DNA from: Chersky-840 sp963764205
GTDB lineage: Bacteria; Actinomycetota; Acidimicrobiia; Acidimicrobiales; UBA8190
Direction: 5' to 3'
NCBI GenBank assembly: GCA_963764205.1
Contig: CAVXRN010000002.1
Coordinates: 1,740,208-1,804,207, forward strand
Length of the DNA stretch: 64,000 nucleotides
A program made the position numbers and the translations under genes. Positions 61,469 through 64,000 of this stretch are shown one piece after another. The notes below the pieces were generated by a model. It saw only the letters and a program-made list of their open reading frames with translations, had not been told where the DNA came from and did no database searches. How positions within the stretch are numbered: position 1 is the stretch's first letter; the number at the start of each line of letters is the position of its first letter.

Positions 61469-61636
61469 TCATGCCCCAGAGCAGGGATTGCAGAGATCCT
61501 GATCGCTGTAATCCGTCCAGCCGTGACCAGCGGCGGCACCCCGAAGACCGGCAGCGGTGTCTGTGTCCTGAGGATCGAGCATCCGGAACCTCTTGCCACA
61601 GCCATCGCAGGTGAGCGCTTCTTCGTCGACGGCCAT
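61469..61636 (-). CDS. 55-aa zinc-ribbon-like microprotein
   Basis: From ATG 61636. EALTCDGCGKRFRMLDPQDT and DYSDQDLCNPCSGA give two CxxC pairs (CDGC and CNPC). The spacing suits a single structural zinc. No ribosome site is obvious. Confidence 0.55.
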   Translation of the reverse strand: MAVDEEALTCDGCGKRFRMLDPQDTDTAAGLRGAAAGHGWTDYSDQDLCNPCSGA

Positions 61637-61692
61637 GTTTGCGGGCGTAGGGGCAGGTTGGGCCAGGGTGTGATTAGGCTCCCGCCCCCGCC

Positions 61693-62013
61693 CTAGAGGT
61701 GAGGCACCCACCAGGTTCCAGCGTCTCGCACCCATCTGAACCATCCGCCCAGCGTGGGGACGATTGCGAGGCCGTGCGCGAGCGTATCCCCGTTCGCTCG
61801 CGTCGAGGAGAGTTCCTTGGTGGTGCTCCTCAATGCGTGTGAGTCGGTAACCACGAACCACGCCAAGCGACTGTCATCGCCTTGAGCAAGTCGACAACTG
61901 ATGCTCTCGATCTGCGCCAACGATCCGGCACCTCCCCAAGCCGTAGCAGGCGGCAAGGAGCGGGACTCCAATGGACATTGGTGACCACCCGCCACCTCAC
62001 CGGCTACACCCAT
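61693..62013 (-). CDS. Hypothetical protein, uncertain
   Basis: 106 aa from ATG 62013. The C-terminal half (RLAWFVVTDSHALRSTTKEL, GLAIVPTLGGWFRWVRDAG) looks coding; the N-terminal half is low quality. Could be a remnant. Confidence 0.35.
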   Translation of the reverse strand: MGVAGEVAGGHQCPLESRSLPPATAWGGAGSLAQIESISCRLAQGDDSRLAWFVVTDSHALRSTTKELSSTRANGDTLAHGLAIVPTLGGWFRWVRDAGTWWVPHL

Positions 62014-62628
62014 GTTTGATCTATCCGAGGATGAGGCGCCAACAGGGTCGAAAGTCTCTGAAAGGACCCAGGGACCCCAGACCTCTGCCCCCGTGACCAT
62101 GGACTATACGAACACCCAGGCGTACCGTGAGACCTCGGCGGTTCGGGGGCGCGCCGCCGCGATCGGTCGCAGGGATCGAGGTCAAGTTCCCTGCGCCTCT
62201 GTCACCGTTCAATCTCTCGATGGGGCGAAGGACCCTAAGGAGCATCATTCTCCTGGGAGCATGCCGTGGGCTCTTCAGCCCTCCTAGACATGCCCCCTTT
62301 AGCCCAGGGGATCGGCTGGCGGGGTGCAGGGTCATCCCATCGAACGGCCTTTGGCGGGCGTTCGAGAGCGGATCTGCACCCCGCACTGTTTCAAGGTCGG
62401 TCCGTGACTCGCGGCCACGCCCAGGTCCGGAGGTTCATCCCGCCCGTCAACGACATCATCCAACATCGCGCATGGGTAAAGGGCTGGACGACCGACGAGA
62501 AGGACCGTGATTTCTGTTCAAGGCATGGGTTGCCCGCGTGGCCCGCCCAGCACCAGCCATGGCCGCTGGGAAAGCCGACCGCTGGTCTCGTGGATCCGGG
62601 AAATCGCTGACCTGCTTGACTAGAGGCG
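62014..62628. other. Poorly coding region
   Basis: Overlapping frames exist on both strands but none shows a family. A plus-strand stretch with RRFIPPVNDIIQHRAWVKGW at about 62420-62500 may be a gene fragment. Confidence 0.35.
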
Positions 62629-62859
62629 ATGCGAGACAAGCGGGGCACGCCGCGGCAACAACTGGCGCTCCTAGCTCGCGCATGGTTGCTCCTGGCCGTC
62701 CTCTGGGTTGTTCTGTTCGCCATAGCTGTCGCTCTGTACAAGAACGGCAAGGCCCCTAGTTGGGACATCGGCGTTCTTCAGAACCCTGACGTGGGTAGTG
62801 GTGGGGTCGGGAATCCTGGTTCTCGTTCGCTGGCGGCAAGCTCGGAGTCGGCCGCCTGA
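62629..62859 (+). CDS. Small membrane protein, probably frameshifted
   Basis: 76 codons: RQQLALLARAWLLLAVLWVV continues as a first TM (LFAIAVALY). After about residue 50 the frame gives low-quality sequence, while another frame encodes a second TM (TWVVVGSGILVLVRWRQARS). The natural product was probably a two-TM protein. Confidence 0.4.
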   Translation: MRDKRGTPRQQLALLARAWLLLAVLWVVLFAIAVALYKNGKAPSWDIGVLQNPDVGSGGVGNPGSRSLAASSESAA

Positions 62860-62871
62860 ACTCCCCAAGCG

Positions 62872-63024
62872 ATGTCAACGCCGGGGCCTGGCTGGTGGGT
62901 GGCATCTGACGGGAAGTGGTACGCCCCTGAACTGCACCCCGACTATGTGGCACCACCGCCTCCACCACCAGCGCCCACAGTCTTCGCCCGTTTTCCTGAC
63001 CATACCGACAGCACCACTGGTTGA
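62872..63024 (+). CDS. 50-aa protein with PGWWxASDGxWYxPE motif
   Basis: ATG 62872 to TGA 63022. TPGPGWWVASDGKWYAPELH is the motif also present twice in the 11488-12843 protein; a polyproline stretch follows. A TM-bearing stretch in another frame (about 63150-63290, AITAILHLVGPWVLIPSFVL) suggests the gene was once longer and is frameshifted. Confidence 0.45.
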   Translation: MSTPGPGWWVASDGKWYAPELHPDYVAPPPPPPAPTVFARFPDHTDSTTG

Positions 63025-63463
63025 ACCAACCGGTTGGAACAGAGAGCCGTTCGGATTGTCGCTTCTAAAGCGGCTGCGCCTATTGCCTCCTGAGTACACA
63101 CGGGAGCAGTGGCGAACTAGCCAGCAGGGTCGATTCAAGGGGCCTTCGGGGGTAGCGGAAGCCGCCTGCGGACTGGCTGGGGCGGGACTTGCTATCACGG
63201 CCATCCTCCACCTGGTTGGCCCATGGGTTCTTATCCCTAGTTTCGTGCTGATGGTGTTGTTACCTATGACCCTCACCACAGGGGATCTCCCGGTCCGGCG
63301 GCCGCGACAGGGAGACCAGCAGACGATCATCCCTAGGTGCCGTTTCCGGGTCGTCGCCCGGTCGGGTCGGTGGACCAAGATGCAGCCAGCCCGAACCGGT
63401 GAAGGTTCAGGCTCATTGCCGTGGAGGTTGTTTCGACAGCGGCGGCGCCCCCGTCGGCCAGGT

Positions 63464-63613
63464 TCAGAGCCAGTCAGCTACGACCCTGGCACCGGGCAGC
63501 AACATGAAGACGATGATCGCAACGATCAATGCGCCCACCGCGACGATCGGGATCCGGTACTCGTTGACCCACTCCCAGAAGCTGTAGTGCTCGGGCCGTT
63601 CGTAGGCTTCCAT
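63464..63613 (-). CDS. 49-aa single-TM microprotein
   Basis: ATG 63613 preceded by GAGGTGAGG 4 nt upstream. YERPEHYSFWEWVNEYRIP is a polar start, then the TM (IVAVGALIVAIIVFMLLPGA) and VVADWL-stop. Good ribosome site and clean layout support a real gene. Function unknown. Confidence 0.65.
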   Translation of the reverse strand: MEAYERPEHYSFWEWVNEYRIPIVAVGALIVAIIVFMLLPGARVVADWL

Positions 63614-63944
63614 AGTGCCTCACCTCATGCATGTCCGATCCCAAGGGTAGTCGGGCTATCCGCCGGTTTCCGAGACTGACTCCGTGGGTGGGCTCGATGC
63701 GTACGCCAAGATCCGGCGCCAACGCTACGTCTCGAACTCGACGTCCCGCTCATCGACCCTTGCCTCTTCCAGGAATGGAATCATTTCGTCAGTCCCACTG
63801 CTGTCAACTTCTTCCTTTTTAGTGTCGATCGATGACGCTAAGGGCCATCAGTTTCGCTTCGGGACGAGCGAACCGCAGACGAATGATTGGAAACTCCGTC
63901 TCCGGTGTGTCCAGGAGATAGGACACGGAGTTCGATGACAACGT

Positions 63945-64000
63945 CTAGGAGGCGAGGCTCGCCCGATACTCCCTCAGGATCTGGACGATGGAGTCGATGT
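63945..64000 (-). CDS. C-terminal fragment of a gene entering from the right edge
   Basis: The minus frame from the edge ends IDSIVQILREYRASLAS-stop (TAG at 63945-63947). Helical and charged; too short to identify. Confidence 0.3.
   Translation of the reverse strand, partial: IDSIVQILREYRASLAS

Noticed and set aside
63684..63938. 84-codon plus-strand frame near the right edge
   Set aside because: Ser/Arg-rich start with no domain and no ribosome site; cannot be supported.

Overview
This is a GC-rich actinobacterial chromosome segment, most likely from the class Acidimicrobiia. The pointers are a complete menaquinone (not ubiquinone) pathway, an F420-type LLM oxidoreductase, many proteins with WYxDP/RWWDG (DUF2510-like) or PGWWxAxDGxWYxPE motifs, a sedolisin fused to a GSMGGTRL-type repeat tail, a YHYH-like protein and actinobacterial LexA-type SOS boxes. 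One S53 and two G1 peptidases, both acid-active families, fit an acidic or acid-tolerant lifestyle. Taxonomy is inferred from gene style only.

1-12.9 kb holds exported or membrane proteins and small enzymes: a sedolisin running off the left edge, an FAD oxidoreductase, a DUF2834-like membrane protein, an esterase lipoprotein, an exported pentapeptide-repeat protein, an HSL-family esterase, a GNAT acetyltransferase with a partner gene, a methyltransferase and two DUF2510-like membrane proteins.

12.9-22.0 kb is the menaquinone locus: menC(+)/menE(-) convergent, menB-menA(+), a menH-like hydrolase(-), menD(+), and a minus-strand operon merR-menG-menF joined by two GTGA overlaps. Together these take chorismate through isochorismate, SEPHCHC, SHCHC, OSB, OSB-CoA, DHNA-CoA and demethylmenaquinone to menaquinone. 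A DHNA-CoA thioesterase is not visible. The merR start is preceded by a perfect inverted repeat, probably its operator.

22-34.5 kb is ordinary small-gene territory: two G1 peptidases, a secreted IPT-like protein, a cyclase/kynurenine-formamidase-like enzyme, a Tat-type esterase, a stand-alone Smr domain, a limonene-epoxide-hydrolase-like protein, a truncated haemoglobin, a decayed YHYH protein, an LLM oxidoreductase and small membrane proteins.

34.5-64 kb is accessory and scarred. Its centrepiece is a hen1-pnkp RNA-repair operon (42.96-44.36 and 40.42-42.96 kb) with a 4-nt overlap. Around it lie two tRNA-Glu(CTC) 3'-half remnants (44.46 and 60.92 kb, same orientation), six copies or fragments of a dispersed repeat, two copies of a hairpin-bearing element, two small related genes each just behind a LexA-type SOS box, a frameshifted serine recombinase, and an XRE/nucleotidyltransferase pair fused by a frameshift. 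Intact cargo includes a P450, a methyltransferase, an OsmC-like protein, a cyclase-ATPase regulator lacking a normal start codon, a Vgb-like propeller and a VOC protein. The last 3 kb is poorly coding, with a few microproteins.
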